Positions 23,758-35,260 of a stretch of DNA of 64,000 nucleotides are shown piece after piece; position 1 is the stretch's first letter, and each line of letters opens with the position of its first letter. The position numbers and the translations under genes are program-made. The stretch is from Nymphaea colorata (taxonomy: Eukaryota > Streptophyta > Magnoliopsida > Nymphaeales > Nymphaeaceae), in assembly GCF_008831285.2 (NCBI RefSeq), contig NC_045138.2, positions 7,967,205 through 8,031,204 of the forward strand, given 5' to 3'. The notes beneath the pieces were generated by a model, which was not told the origin of the DNA, did not search any database, and worked only from the letters and a program-made list of their open reading frames with translations.

Positions 23758-23990
23758 TAAATCTTTAAGTTGAAGTCGAGGCAGCAGTTTTGTAAAGATA
23801 TCAGCAACTTGCTTAGTAGAGGGATATATTTGGTGATGAGGGAGCCAATAGCAACTTTCTCCCAGACGAAATGGCAATCAATATTAACATGCTTCATCCG
23901 TGAATGTAATGCTGGTTTGATGGAAACCTGAACGACAGAGATATTGTCGAGGGACATAGAGTGGAGGCGGAGAGGGAAGAAGATGAAGGT
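23758..23990 (-). pseudogene. Copia RNase H / polyprotein C-terminus fragment
   Basis: On the minus strand the sequence reads DNISVVQVSIKPALHSRMKH, NIDCHFVWEKV and, after a small frame change, KQVADIFTKLLPRL. These are the closing motifs of plant Copia RNase H (family form: D..SA..L..NP..H.R.KHI.ID.HF.RE and ADI.TK). The typical stop and a TTTGAGGGCC purine tract follow. The upstream part of the element is missing or unrecognisable. Confidence 0.85.
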
Positions 23991-26900
23991 GATAGGAAGG
24001 ACGAACAAATCGAGGAAATGTTTGTCTTTTTTATCAATCCGCTATCAAAAAAGAAAGGGGAAGAAGTGACAAATTGCTTCTTCTTGGGAGAGAGGTAGAT
24101 GAAGCACATGAGGTGAAGGAAGTGGTTTAGCAAAAGAAAGTTATGGCAGAGGAAGACGTACACAAAGAAGAAAAAGAAGAGGTAGACAGTTGATTCCATC
24201 TCCATGTACTGGAAGAGCAGGAGGAGGTAGAAAGGGGAGCCCCCTCTCCATATAGTGTAGGAGGGGGAGGTTGGAGAGATGGTCATAGAAGTTGACGCCC
24301 AGCAGTCAGATGATGAAGACCATTTGTGGAGCCTGGAGGAAGAGACAACAACAACATAACTGGAGGAAGGAGATGACGAGAACTGACACTAAGCTATATG
24401 CCTTTGCACTAAGCCGGTGACCGTAGGAAGCAATGCCTCTGTTGAGGTACGATTGTTTTGCTTTGTAGTTTGAGGTAAAATATTGATGTGATAAATAGTG
24501 CAATGATATGTGGGTGATAATTTGTTTTCTGTGTAACAAAAATGTGGGTTCATTCAGTGGCACAATATCCTGGATTGATATGATATGCTCAGTGACTATG
24601 AGAAGGACAGATTGCAGAGCATGAACTTTGGCAGAGTCCTAGATAACAGTTGGTTTACCATGTCTTGGAGGCGTGTCCATGCTCTTGCTAAGAAATGGGA
24701 TTCCTGGACAAATACTTCCGTATTTGATGGATTCGATATGACCATGATACTAAGGATGTCACAACACTAATGGGATTGAAGTGTCATCGGAATGCGATTG
24801 TGGGGAGCTCCTAGTACAATGAAAAGTAGGTGTGTGGACCTCCATGGCCCGATAATGAATTCCACAACTGTCTATTTGGGAAGGAGAAGTCTAGGATGAT
24901 TTCTGTGATGCACATGCATGACAAATGGATGAATAATTCAATGACCCATTTGTCAATAGAAGCTGACACAGAATTCAGGTCATTTATTCTAGCACCCGAA
25001 TAAGCTTGATGTACCTGCAATTCATAGATGACTTGGCAGTGTTGGACAACTACACATCAGACACATCTAGTTTGGCTCATTTATTCAGCTAGATCCACCA
25101 ATTGCCATAGGACACCCAAACAGTTATAAGACTTTCGCCATTGATACAAGTATAGATTAAATACATACATATTGTCTTAGTTCATGCTTAAATACACATG
25201 CATGCCATCTTCATAAACCTAATAGAGGGGTTGAGATAAAACAAGTACGTAATCTTGTATGTTGTTCAATAGAAAGGATGCAATAGTTACTAAATTTTTA
25301 GGACCTATCTTATGTGTAGGTTACTTGGAGACCATACAAGGAGGATGAACATGAAGATAGGGCAGAAGTTCTGGAGGTTGCGAAGATATCGTGCAGGAAT
25401 ATCTGGCTGATGTGCTAGAACGATGTCGTGATGCAGCACAACAATTGAGTTCTCCAGCAGGCTGGAAAAGGTCAGTCTGTTCCAAAGCTAAAGAGGAACA
25501 TGACAAAATAAAGAACAAAGGTGGTTTCTACCATGTGGAGGAATGGAGAGTTATGTTTGCCAGAAAACTCGAGAACTAGGAGAAGGGAGGTGTCGAGGTT
25601 TCCACATGATGGGCAAGTTTTTGCACTAGGGTACGACAAGCTTTACTGGCAGAGATGACACCCACGTTCTACTGGGAGCTATAGGTTGGAGTACCCCATC
25701 AGCAGGAGTGCATGCTAGCAGCTACATTCATGATCAAAGTCAAACCAATGGAACCCCCACACGTCTTTCTTCCAAGTTTCTACTATAGCTCAGGTCAATC
25801 TAGTGGCCGTGTTTGTCATCAGGCACCCTAGATTCGTCCTCCTCCATTGTGTGTGTTCTCTCCTCAAGCCAAGATCAGCTCCCAAACACACAACACGTGA
25901 AAACCAATAACTCGAGCAACATCTCATTACGGTTGTTGCAAGAACTAAAGAAATTGAATAAGAATGTAGAAGATATGCACCACAGCATGCAAGAGATGCA
26001 TCACTACAACTTGAAGTTGTGATGCTAGTTTTTGAAACAATCAAAGGAATGAAAATAAATGCAAATTACTTTCTTACCTTCAATTCATTATGATGTAATA
26101 TTATGTAAAATTGGATTTTGATTTTCACATACCTAGGCTAATGCCATAGAGTGTGCTACTAAGTTGACCCAATCTAGTTTCAAACAAGGGTGCATGTGAG
26201 TGCAAGGTGATCCTCTGCATATTAAATAGATGTGCAATGCATTACTAAAGAAAGCATAAAAAAAAACTATATTCTATATGCATGCTTTAAGTAAAACTAA
26301 GTAAACAAAAACATAAAATTTAAAACAAAGAGGAAGGGATGAGCATACCTACCCCTATGCTTACCATAAACACATTAAAATAAATCTAACCTGGAAAATA
26401 AATATACTAAACATGCTAAAAGTAAAAAAAAAAAACTAAGCTAAACATGATAAAAGCAAAAAGAAAACTAAACTAGATATGCATAAAGAAAAACACTGAA
26501 CTGTAAATAAAAAAAGAAAGAAGAGAAAAAGGAAATAACTGAAGCTGGTGCACAGGTTGAGCCTACACTCAAGACCTTTACCCTGACCCTGGTTGGGTCT
26601 AGGCTGGGTGCTTATACAACCCAAACCAAGACTCTAAAAAAATTAACTTGTCTTGAACCAAAAGACTATGAGTACCCAGTTGAAATTCTACCAACTATAA
26701 TGGGCTTCTCTAGGAAAGCTCAAGTGTGAAGAAGTGAGACAAGGAGGAGCCCTAGTTATAGGGGGCATCTCCCTTTCTCACCATCAATATAGGACTAAAT
26801 TTCTTCCCCTCTCTCTCATCTTTCAACTTAAAACCATAGTTTAAAAGCATCTTTTCGATTGAATTTTCTTTGCTGCGATCTTGTCTAAACTCCGAATTCG

Positions 26901-27777
26901 ATTTTGCAAAAAGCCACACATGCACCGAGAAGTGTTAATCGATTTTTCGTAAAGTATTCATATTGAAATTGAGCGTAGAGGATGAACGATGTGAGAATAT
27001 AAGAGGAGAAAATCCAATTTTAAAACCTTGTTTCTAAAATCAGAAAATTGTTCGTTCTAGCCACTTACGGATGTGCTTATGTGGGAATAAACATTAAGCA
27101 TTGAGTGAGAAAATTACAGTGCATTTTTTGAGATAAATTATACATTAAGCTCACATGTGGATCCTGGGTATAGGTTTATGTTGAGACCCAGATTCGAGTC
27201 TACATCCATGAAAAAGTCTAGACAATGGATCCATATATGCTATTGGGATTTGAATTTTAATTTGATATCTGGGGTCTGAAATGAGAATAATGGATATGGA
27301 TCTACAAAGATAGATTTTAGATCAATGACTTGGATATGAGATCCATATATGCAAAAAAATATGGCTAAAAATGACCATTTTGCCCCTGTGTGTATTTTTA
27401 GAGTCTTGGATGAGTTTTCTTGATCTTATTAAACCAACTTATGGCCAAACTCGTCAATAGGCTCTTGTTAAAGTCTTGCTAAAAATTTCCTTTTGAGTTA
27501 CTCTAAAAATTTAAAAAAGAAAATTACCAAGCTGTATGCGACAAGTTTGTAAAGGAAAATCAAGGAAGGCCATACAAATCCAATTTTTATTGAAATTTTT
27601 ATAGGTGGACCTGAGGGTACTTGGACAAGCTAATTACCTAAAAGGACATGCTCAAAGATAAACAAAAAATTGCTTTACTTTTGCAAACTTGAGATTGACA
27701 GTAGTTTATAGAGTGTAGCAAGTATAGGAATGAGCTCAACGGCCTTCGCAACTAAATTGAAGTCAAACAAGAAAGAA
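23991..27777. other. Gene-poor interval with two unassigned short ORFs
   Basis: Purine-rich DNA at 24000-24260 gives artificial Phe/Leu-rich frames on the minus strand. Short plus-strand frames at 24585-24770 (61 aa) and 25391-25579 (62 aa; includes DVLERCRDAAQQLSSPAGWK) look protein-like in composition, but I cannot assign them to a family. They may be fragments of an old transposon. The rest is AT-rich with A-runs. Confidence 0.5.
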
Positions 27778-28215
27778 TGAACTCAAACCAAATTATGAGA
27801 GTATTGGTTTACACATGATAAATATAATTCCAACTCGGTTTTAGGTCACTCTATTGGGTTGAGCTTAAATTCAACTCAAACCCCTGAAAATAAGAGAGAA
27901 ATAGCTCAAAACTGAATTGAACTCAAATCGGATGAATGAAGTCGAACTAAACTAATCGAAGCTTGATTATACATGATAAACATGGCACTCTATTGAGTTG
28001 AACTTGAATTTAGCTCAAATCCCTCAAAACAAGAGAAACAAAGTGCATATAACTGAATCAAACTCAAATCAAAATGATTGAACTCAAACCGAACTAAAGG
28101 AAGCCTGATTTGTCATGATAAATATGGTCCTAGCTCGGTTTCATCTCAATCTTTTAGGTTGAATTTAAATTTAGTTCAAGCCCTTGAAAACAAAAAAAGA
28201 GAAAGGCTTAATGGC
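27778..28215 (+). repeat. Three-unit tandem repeat of ~140-160 bp
   Basis: Units starting at about 27778, 27937 and 28078 share TGAACTCAAACC, CATGATAAATAT, CTCTATTGGGTTGA and AAAACAAGAGA blocks in the same order, with many substitutions. They look non-coding. Confidence 0.7.
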
Positions 28216-29807
28216 AATTTGCAAGTTAGTGTAGGACTCAAACTTGTGTTGAGTGTCCCAAAGTAAGTGTAATCATCCCTCCCTTAAAGGTGAACTTGCT
28301 TTACCTTGGTTGAGCTAAAGACAACAATTTTGAGTTCTGGTGAGCTTATTTGAGCTACAAGGGAGCTGGTTGCAAGCTGACTTTGGTGACCTTTAAGCTC
28401 ATGTAAAGTTGAGAAATTTCCTAGTTGCCTCAAATGTTAGGTAATTCTCAAAAATTTGATAAAAAATTACTACTTTCCAAGTTGAGATGCCTTATGTAGG
28501 GGCAAATGACATTTTTTAGATTAAACAACCTAGGTGGTACGACTTCAGGTGTTCAATGCTGGTGTAAAAAGTGTTTGTTGACTTAGAAATGAACCCTTTG
28601 TTTCTAAAACATAGTCTTTGAAAAGTATTTTGAAAATATCATGTTAAAGATTAAAATGTTCATCTATACTTGTAAAAATTTTGTGCGTTCACAATATCCA
28701 ATGTTGCTGCTGCAAGTTCTTCCTCCGCTTCTTATGATGCACAATGAATAAAGAGGGTGAAGGGAAAAAATGTTAACATGTATCAATTTTGAAGACAAAC
28801 ATAATTGAAGACATACTTCAAGAAGACTTGAATTTTGTGAGCAATGACATCATTCTAATTGTAGAGCTGTTGTGAAAATATGTAATCCCTATGAGAGATG
28901 AGGACGTCAACCTGTAGCCTAAAGATGTTGAAAAATGTTCGAGAATAAAAAGTGCCTAGAAAAGGGTCAAGGATAGGCAATGTACCATGAATGACTCTTA
29001 TCACATCTTGAAGAAACATCTGAGTAGAAAAACTATAAGGCAAATTAATAAAGAAGAAAAAGATCAGAACAAAAATAAGCAGGCAACAAACCCAAATCAA
29101 ACTCCAACTTGAAAGCTCTATGACATCACACCCACCATGGCCTATTACAGGGAGAGGAGAAAAGAATAAAAATCACTAGAACACAATTGGATAACAAAAC
29201 TATTTAGGTGTTTCTTAAACCAATTCATGGAACAAAATTGATTAACAACGCCCACATAAAGTAAATTCAAGAAAGGAAATAACATGATAAACCAAGAAAA
29301 CAGGTCCACCACTTACCTCAACATTTCTATACATCCAGTGACTACAATTTGGTACATATAACTATATTTTTTCATAGTAATGGAAATTGTAGAGTTGATT
29401 GAATGTTGAGACACTTGGAAGACCCTTATTCACTATGCCATGTTCAAGTTGTTCCTCAATGTACCATCTTCCTGGACACCTCACATGCCCACAAAGAAAA
29501 TTTATTTGACTTGTAAATACTGATCTACTCAACCTCACACGTCCAAGAAAAAAATATGACCATGAAGACTTTAGGAACACAAAAGTTGGTCCATACTATG
29601 ATGCATCTGGTTTTGTTGACCCAACAAAAATTTCATATTTTAAGAACCAGCTGCCCGCAAAATTCATAATATATAAGTGCAGTAATGACACTCCATCCAA
29701 AATTTTCCTCAATCCTCATTTCTATCCATATTTTAAGGTAAACTCATTCATCTCAACATATTGTAATGTAGAAATGTAGTGTATCTAACCTTTTCCAATT
29801 TACGTAG
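28216..29807. other. Intergenic, nothing recognised
   Basis: No family motif is visible on either strand. The left flank of the Harbinger fossil probably lies in the last few hundred bases. Confidence 0.5.
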
Positions 29808-30490
29808 GATTGCTTAAGAGCTATATGTGGCACTCATATACCGGCCTTGGTATCTACAACACAAGCGAGGTATCACAATAGGTAAGGAAATCCTTCAAAG
29901 AATGTCTTGGCTGTAGTTGGTTTTGACATGCGACTTCACTATGTTTTAGTGGGTTGGGAAGAAAGTGCAACTGACTCAAGTGTATTATACATGCACTTGA
30001 TAAAGAAATCGATCCTCTCGTCGTACCTATAGGTGAACATAACATTTACTCATGCAAATACAGTTAATAGGTTGTTGTAAATATCTTAGCTTACAATCCT
30101 ATTAATTTCAACAACTCTACTGTGTAGGGAAATATTATCTTGATAATGGAGGATATCCAAACATTATTGATTTCCTAACTCCTTATTGAGGTCATTTATG
30201 CGATCTATCTAAATTTAGTGCACTGGGTAACAACGTATTACAACTGTTGAGGAACTGTTCAATCATCGTCATTCTTTGCTAAGAACAACTGTGAACGAGC
30301 TTTTGAATTATTAAAAGGGTGGTTCCTATACGAAAAGCACAACTGTCATTTCTTATCGCAAAAAAATTGCCATTGTGTTAGCCAAGTGTGTTTTACACAA
30401 TTTTATTTTAGAACGTAATCCTAATGCAGAGCAGTTTGATGTTGATGATGGTCCATCATATGATCCAACTGAGAGTACACTTGTCTAAAT
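29808..30490 (+). pseudogene. PIF/Harbinger transposase (DDE_Tnp_4 type) fossil
   Basis: The reading starts DCLRAICGTHIPALV (29808 on), then YHNR and NVLAVVGFDMRLHYVLVGWE, then SATDSSVLY. This matches the family order G.IDGTHI, NVLA..DFDM.F.YVL.GWEGSAHDSRVL. After a gap it resumes near 30126 with GKYYLDNGGYPNIIDFLTPY. Then come TTVEELFNHRHSLLRTTV, NERAF and a LHNF-type end near 30405, each in a shifting frame. The catalytic first Asp of IDGTH is Cys here. Several stops make it inactive. Terminal repeats were not found. Confidence 0.82.
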
Positions 30491-32126
30491 GGACATGCAA
30501 GTTCAACACAAACTGCTCATTGAGGATCCAACAATGACCTGTGCATTTCACTAACACCTCAGATGTTCACGGATTTTCAAAATCGTAAGTGGGTCATCAG
30601 TTATGATATACTTTTTCTTGTGTGGTGCAATGAAACTTTTTATTTTAGTGTTTGGAACTTTTTCGCATTTGCAATAAATTGTTAATAGAACACATTAATT
30701 TGTTATACTAGGTGGTATGATGTGGTTATGATATTTCATTTGTTATTGGTAGACAATCAACAATAAAGCCCTGATAGAAGTATTATGTTGTGTTCGAGGG
30801 TCAATCAAGGGCATATTTACTTGCTCGAAAGAACGTCATCGACAGGTCTATAGATATCAGGAGTAGTATTTAGCTCATTCAACACATTGAAGGAAGTAAA
30901 GACACATTTCAACACTTGACTCACTGACTAAATATCAGCTGGTATGGAAACCTTGATATACTACTCGGTTATGTGATGTATGAACAATGTTGTGTCGCTC
31001 TATCTTAACTTTCAACATTTAATGTAGTACATGGATTTGGTAGCAGCCGTACCTCAGGTTGTTGATGTACTGTCACGCTTATTTGTACTGCAGATTTTTT
31101 AATTTGATTTTATATTGTTGGAAGGACCTTGGGAGAATAGCTAGCTTTCCAATTGTTATGCTTATACAGCTGGACGAATTGCTGCCAATCAGTGGAAAAT
31201 TGACGCTATTGATGAGTTGGAAGTTGAAGCAAAGGACCTGCAATAGTTTGTTCTTTGAAAGTTAATATTTCTTTTGATTATCTATGTGCTTCATTGAGTA
31301 AAAAACAAAACCAATCCATCCTATGTTTGGCTTTTACTGATATAATCCAGCTGCTGGTTTTGCCACCTATTCACCACTGTGTTGACAACATTACTTTGGG
31401 GTTTTGTACTAAGGGAAACAAGAAGGCTTCCACTAATCAATAGGGATTATGTATCCTCTGTTGTAAAAGACTCATGAGACGAACTTGTATGGATAATATT
31501 GGTTATTGGATCATATATTAAACAAACTAGCTACTTTGGTCATCATAATTATGAAATGAAAATTTTAAACGTGTATGTGTATATACAAATGCACACACAC
31601 TCATAGAGATTGAACACATGTTACCTTCACATTTCTGTTAATCAATTGTGTTGCACGAATTGGTATATGTATGAATTCATGTGTATATAATTGCACCGAT
31701 GCAAACTAAACTAAATTCGTGGAACACGATTGATTAACTGAACTACTCAAATGTTTCTTAGGTCATCTTTCACCTACCCAATAGAAGTTAGCTAATCCAT
31801 ATTTTTTCATAAAAAAATCAATATAAACTAATAGTCATTTGCATTCCAAAAAATCTAAGAGAAAAGCTTCAAAAAAACTGTAGAGAAAGTATCCAAGAAA
31901 AATAATTTAGGATGAAAATGGAGTACCATTATGAAATACATCAACCAAGCAGCACAAACCAATTAATATACAAATATCGGATTCTGCACATACCCATAGG
32001 GTTTTACAAGGTTTTGTGAATTAACTGCCGACTCTAGAGCTAAAGCATAAAAAAATAAAACACCTGATAAACTTTACGATGGAATAGGCCAGAAACGGAA
32101 ACATGAAGAGAATCACTAGCCCTAAC
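30491..32126. other. Intergenic, nothing recognised
   Basis: The sequence just after the Harbinger fossil may belong to the same element. I see no further motif and no inverted terminal repeats. Confidence 0.5.
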
Positions 32127-32817
32127 TAGGATGGGCATTGGGCCGGGCTAGGCCGGCCTGATTATCTTCAATTAGGTTCAGGCCTGATTGAACTAAAACT
32201 GGGCCTATTACCTCACACAATGCAGTTGGGTCAGGCCGAGCCCAAGGATTATTGGATGAAGCGCTGACACTATCGGCCCGGTACCGGGCAGGTCCGACAT
32301 TTACTAATATTGTTTTCATAAAACCACCATTCAAGGCAGGTAGGGATAAACCGATAAATGAAACAAGTTGTTCTCCTTTTTATAATGTGCTCATCCACCC
32401 CATTTCTTCAAAGATATGCGATATAGGCTAAACTTGTGTTGTTCTTTTTTGCATTTTCTATTATTGTTTAAACATTAATGAGTATTTTAATATTTTTTAT
32501 GTATATTGTAATTACTTGTGTGGGTTTAAAGGCATAAAACTTGTCGTACTTGTTTACTTCATGTTTTAACACAATACTGTAAAAGGACTTTTAGTCCTGT
32601 ATGGAAAAGTTTTTCAAGAGCACCTCGAAAAATGGTTATAAAATGAGAATGGTCGTGCTTAATTTTAGTAAAGAAAAATGAAGTTCCCTTCTACTCGGGC
32701 CCGGCCCATTTTATTTTTGGGCTGGGGCTGGGCTGGGGTCCTTTCAGCCCCTTAGGCAGAGCCATTTTGGGCCAGGAATAGGGTACCCATTGAGTATCCA
32801 GCTTGATGCCCATCTTA
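32127..32817. mobile_element. Candidate hAT-like non-autonomous element, 691 bp
   Basis: The left end TAGGATGGGCATTGGGCC and right end GATGCCCATCTTA are inverted to each other and resemble the termini of the 33878 element. Flanks AGCCCTAAC and AGCCTTAAC match 8 of 9, but in a 9-bp register rather than the usual 8. GC-rich GGGCC-type blocks lie near both ends (32135-32160 and 32697-32775). No transposase. Confidence 0.5.
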
Positions 32818-32931
32818 AGCCTTAACATGAGGAAGTCTATGCTCGACAATAGAACTCTAAGTGTATCCAGCTTGACACCCATCCTAAGCCTTAACATGAG
32901 GAAGTCTATGCTCGACAATAGAACTCTAAGT
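32794..32931. repeat. 69-bp tandem duplication
   Basis: A unit starting GTATCCAGCTTGA and ending CTCTAAGT or CTCTAAGTG occurs at 32794-32862 and 32863-32931 with about four differences. It includes the right end of the candidate element at 32127-32817 plus flanking sequence. Confidence 0.9.
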
Positions 32932-33243
32932 GCTAGGATCAGAAGCCACCACAATCTACCATAAAAGACAATAATCACCAAGCTTACGGCCAAACAATGA
33001 TTAACCCTAGAACGATTTAACAAGATAGTTTATTTTAGGGGAATGAGTGGGTGAGAGAAGAACTGATTAGGGTTAAACGTCTATGAATTGTTCATGTGCT
33101 TAGCTAACGAACACGAGATTGAGGAAAAGGGTTTCAAAGAAGAAGTTAGATGAGAATTTACATTCAGAAATTTGTCGTTACTTTGGGCACACACATGGGA
33201 GAAGTCATCATGGTCCGCCACTGCTTCTCTCCATGCAACCCTT

Positions 33244-33566
33244 TGTCGGATAGTGGCCTTGAGCCTTATATTTACATCTTGTAACTGCAAGAGGCCCGCT
33301 TGCAGTTATGAGATTAAATATGAAAACTGACCAAATCTCTCCAGCTGTAACCGTTGCTGGACATCCGAAAACCCTAGGACGCGGTTTATAAAAGCTCAGC
33401 TACCTATAAGCAAACCTTAAAATCTACAATTATTCTTCTTCTATTTTGAGCTACTGTCTTTTTCCAGTTTTTAGCTGCAGTCTTTGCACATACTGGAGAC
33501 AAAGCGTTGTGCAGACTAAGAGATGATTAGAAGATCAAGGGTGTCATTCTGCTGCATTAAGTCTCA
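33244..33566 (+). repeat. Left LTR of the non-coding element
   Basis: It begins TGTCGGATAGTGG and ends near AGTCTCA. Shared with the right LTR: TATATTTACATCTTG, GAGATTAAATATGAAAAC, CCAAATCTCTCCAGCTGTAA, a TATAAAA box (33387-33393 here), TCTACAATTATTCTTCTTCT and GCACATACTGGAGACAAAG. Confidence 0.82.
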
Positions 33567-33570
33567 GATA

Positions 33571-33584
33571 TTGGTATTAGAGAT
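33571..33584 (+). promoter_or_regulatory. Degraded primer-binding site
   Basis: TTGGTATTAGAGAT resembles the initiator tRNA-Met primer-binding site TGGTATCAGAGC with one or two changes, placed just after the left LTR. Confidence 0.6.
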
Positions 33585-33877
33585 ACGGTTCTTCTCTTCG
33601 AATCCAAGTAAACCTGTTAAGGCTTATGTGGTGCTGTGACATTTTTTTAGTGATCACTACCTGCCCATGCATGAATATCAATTAGTTTATCATGATATTT
33701 TTTAGATCATGCCTATTGAGTATGCAGCATACTAGATAATATTGAAGCATGCTAGTTAGATCAATTGACATTTTTTTCAATTAGATTCTTCATGTTGTGC
33801 TCTGTTTTCTGTATCTGAGTATCAGAGAGACAGAGAACAGGGTCGACCTTCTATCGAAGTTTCTAATTGAACATGAT

Positions 33878-35252
33878 TAGGGGTGGGCATCGGGCCGGGC
33901 CGGGCTGGCTCGGTAAAACCCGGCCCGGGACGGCCCGTTGGGCCTGAAGCCCGGGCCCAGCCGATTACAAAACGGGACGGGCTGGGTACCGGGCCTGGTT
34001 CACCATGTTCGAGGTCCAGCCCGGCCCGTTTTGTTAACTGGTGGGCCGGGCCGGGCCAGGTCGGTTTGGTCCAAAAATAAATAAAAAAAAACGAAAAAGG
34101 ACTTCCAAAATCCAACATTGAAGAGAAGATGAGATCTATTGATTACAAAAGTAACAAAAAAGTATGGCAATGCTGATACCAAATAACATAAAGTGCAGTT
34201 ATAAAAGATTGAATTACACAAGTAGTATAAGCACAAACAATAGAAAGGACGTTATATAAAAGTTAAAACCAAGAACAAGAAAAACAAAGAAGCAATGAAG
34301 GCTCCATATCAAAATCAACTTAACTCAAATATGGAATAAATTTAAGCGAGATCAATAATACACATTTTTCCTTTGGCCAGACTACTTCATCAAAAGCACC
34401 AGCATCATCATAAGGAATAATCTCATTGTATGTAATAGAACAGTTTTTGGTCGAATTAACCAACCAAGAATATAAAAAGGGACAACTGCTTAAGACAAGA
34501 GACAAAAAAACTAATCTCCAAGCAAATAAAAGTAGTAATATTTCTCGCCATCAACAGTTAAACTATCATCAACATTCCATTTTTAAAAGATGATAAACTT
34601 TCATAATGACAAATACTTTCCAACATAGTTTAAGTTTGACATGAACATTAAGTCTCTGCACAAGATCTTAGACAAAGATGCCACACCCATCTGCAATTTA
34701 ACATGAAGAAGAAATGTTAATAAAAATTAACATGTGCTTGTCAGTATAGATATGCAATTTCAAAAGAAGACAAGGATGGAAGAAGATCAACAAGAAGAGG
34801 CTAAAACCAATCCCAGTCGTCGACCAGCATGAACCTCAGCGTGTACCTTCAAAAGGGCAATAGTGGACCAGCGGTGGAGCGAAGAAAGGGCGATGGTGGC
34901 CCCGTGGTAGAGCGGAGACATTGGCGGTGGCAGACTGGATGGTTATGGACTGTGGACTGTGGAGACGGTGGCAGTAGCCGGTGGCACATGGTCGTCTTTG
35001 TCTCTGCCTCCCTGAGTCGATGGAAAATGTGAATAGGGGAAGGACGGCGCAGCCGGCAGAATCTCTTCACCTAACGGGCCATCGGGCTAGGCCGGGCTAT
35101 AATGTGATAACCGGGCCCGACCTGTTAAGATCTCGGGCCGGGTCGGGCGTACTCAAGTTGTGCCCGATAACGAATATGTTCGACCCGGACCCGGCCCATA
35201 CCGGGTCGGGTACTGGGTACCCGACGGCGGCCCGGCACGGTGCCCAGGCCTA
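33878..35252. mobile_element. hAT-type non-autonomous element, 1375 bp, perfect 8-bp target duplication
   Basis: The left end TAGGGGTGGGCATCGGGCC and right end CGGTGCCCAGGCCTA are imperfect inverted repeats. The flanks are AACATGAT at 33870-33877 and AACATGAT at 35253-35260. GC-rich arms of GGCCGGG-type repeats (33888-34065 and 35070-35250) enclose an AT-rich middle. No open frame resembles a hAT transposase, so movement would need enzyme from elsewhere. It is inserted in the internal region of the non-coding LTR element. Confidence 0.88.
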
Positions 35253-35260
35253 AACATGAT

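Noticed and set aside
23894-24286. 130-codon Phe/Leu/Ser-rich minus-strand frame
   Set aside because: Most of it is the complement of a purine-rich tract; only the part below 23990 belongs to a recognisable Copia RNase H.
24585-25579. Two 60-codon plus-strand frames as host gene exons
   Set aside because: No family motif, no neighbouring exons that join them, and they lie in transposon-rich DNA.
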